From assembly GCA_007121375.1 (NCBI GenBank), contig SKLX01000182.1:1-6016 (forward strand): a DNA stretch of 6,016 nucleotides, written 5' to 3'. This stretch comes from Bacillota bacterium (lineage in GTDB: Bacteria; Bacillota; Dethiobacteria; SKNC01). Every line of letters starts with the position of its first letter. The first letter of the stretch is position 1. Position numbers and translations under genes: made by a program. This document shows positions 5,399-6,016 of this stretch, in pieces. Under the pieces are notes generated by a model that saw nothing but the letters and a program-made list of their open reading frames with translations, did no database searches and was not told the DNA's origin.

Positions 5399-6016
5399 AT
5401 GCGCTTAATTTTGTTAGGACCACCGGGAGCTGGTAAAGGAACCCAGGCAGAAAGAATTGTTAAAAAATATAACATTCCCCACATTTCTACCGGGGACATA
5501 TTCAGGGCAGCTTTAAGGGAAGGCACGGAAATGGGAACGAAGGCCAAGAGTTTTATGGATAAAGGCCAGCTGGTTCCCGATGATATCGTAGTGGGCGTGG
5601 TAACGGAAAGGATCCGCAAGCTGGTGAAAAAAGGCTTTCTCCTGGACGGGTTCCCCAGGAATGTTAATCAGGCAGAGGCCCTGGATAAAGTGGGCGAACA
5701 TATGGAAATAAAAATTGACGGAGTTATTAACATCGATGTTCCCGACGAGGAGCTGATTGATCGTCTTACGGGCAGAAGGATGTGCAAGTCTTGTGGCGCC
5801 AGTTTCCATGTCAAGTTTAAGCCTCCCCAGGTAAGAAACGTTTGCGACAACTGCGGCGGAGAGCTCTACCAGAGGGATGATGATACCGTGGAAACGGCTA
5901 AAGAAAGGCTGGAAGTATACCACTCCCAAACCAGCCCCCTCATTGATTATTACTCCAAACAGGGTATTCTCATCAATATTGATGGCAACCAGGACATGGA
6001 GATGGTCTTTTCCGAC
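5399..6016 (+). CDS. adk: Adenylate kinase, zinc-lid type (3' end beyond window)
   Basis: The frame from ATG at 5399 is open for 206 codons to the window edge; typical bacterial Adk is about 212-218 residues, so only the last few are missing. It catalyses ATP + AMP = 2 ADP in the cytoplasm. The P-loop GPPGAGKGT is at 7-15, the AMP-binding segment STGDIFR at 30-36 (Arg36), and DGFPR at 83-87 with Gln91 nearby. The LID domain (about 123-160) carries two CxxC pairs, Cys129/Cys132 and Cys149/Cys152, the structural zinc site of many Gram-positive enzymes. Arg159 and Arg170 match the conserved catalytic arginines. The final residues, NIDGNQDMEMVFSD, are typical of the C-terminal strand and helix. 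AGGAGGG is well placed upstream. In most Bacillota adk lies between secY and map in the ribosomal protein cluster; here it follows a CvpA gene, so it is either relocated or a second copy. Confidence 0.96.
   Translation, partial: MRLILLGPPGAGKGTQAERIVKKYNIPHISTGDIFRAALREGTEMGTKAKSFMDKGQLVPDDIVVGVVTERIRKLVKKGFLLDGFPRNVNQAEALDKVGEHMEIKIDGVINIDVPDEELIDRLTGRRMCKSCGASFHVKFKPPQVRNVCDNCGGELYQRDDDTVETAKERLEVYHSQTSPLIDYYSKQGILINIDGNQDMEMVFSD

Noticed and set aside
5395..5400. TATAAT at the adk start as a -10 box for a leaderless transcript
   Set aside because: The hexamer runs into the start codon, while a near-perfect AGGAGGG ribosome binding site lies at normal spacing, so a leadered mRNA is far more likely.
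1..6016. Mobile element, CRISPR array, tRNA/rRNA gene or defence system
   Set aside because: I saw no transposase or recombinase motifs, regular spaced repeats, tRNA-like cloverleaf or rRNA sequence. The gene content is chromosomal core with one envelope-related block.

Overview
The window looks like chromosomal DNA from a Clostridia-type member of the Bacillota (Firmicutes), close to the replication origin. The evidence is the gene order noc-parA-parB, an exact parS site, strong AGGAGG-type ribosome binding sites, a ParA of 253 residues that closely follows Bacillus subtilis Soj as I remember it, and an adenylate kinase with the four-cysteine zinc lid common in Gram-positives. All genes are on the + strand. 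The sequence alone does not support a genus call.

Layout. Bases 1-147 are the C-terminal end of a Noc-type nucleoid occlusion protein, followed at once by a strong intrinsic terminator (146-184). A short AT-rich leader precedes parA (268-1029), which overlaps parB (1022-1876) by 8 bases. A perfect parS palindrome (1885-1900) starts 8 bases after the parB stop. The rest of the 194-base gap holds a second intrinsic terminator (1981-2008) and a 28-base perfect palindrome (2006-2033) overlapping a plausible -35 element for the next gene.

The second block is an envelope or cell-shape group: a membrane-anchored coiled-coil M23 endopeptidase (2071-3054), a bactofilin (3099-3470), a membrane-anchored protein with seven propeller-like repeats (3516-4709) and a CvpA-family multi-spanning membrane protein (4706-5284). 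The last two overlap by 4 bases. A 114-base gap with a clean inverted repeat then leads into adk (5399 to the window edge), a zinc-lid adenylate kinase missing only its last few codons.

How the parts relate. ParA, ParB and parS form a complete origin-segregation system, with Noc upstream as the related division-site protector. The M23-bactofilin pair fits the known partnership in which a bactofilin scaffold localises a peptidoglycan hydrolase. The propeller and CvpA proteins may belong to the same envelope process, but that is inferred from gene order only. Most of the window is recognisable core biology. The less explained parts are the propeller/CvpA pair, the two palindromic non-coding elements and the unusual position of adk.
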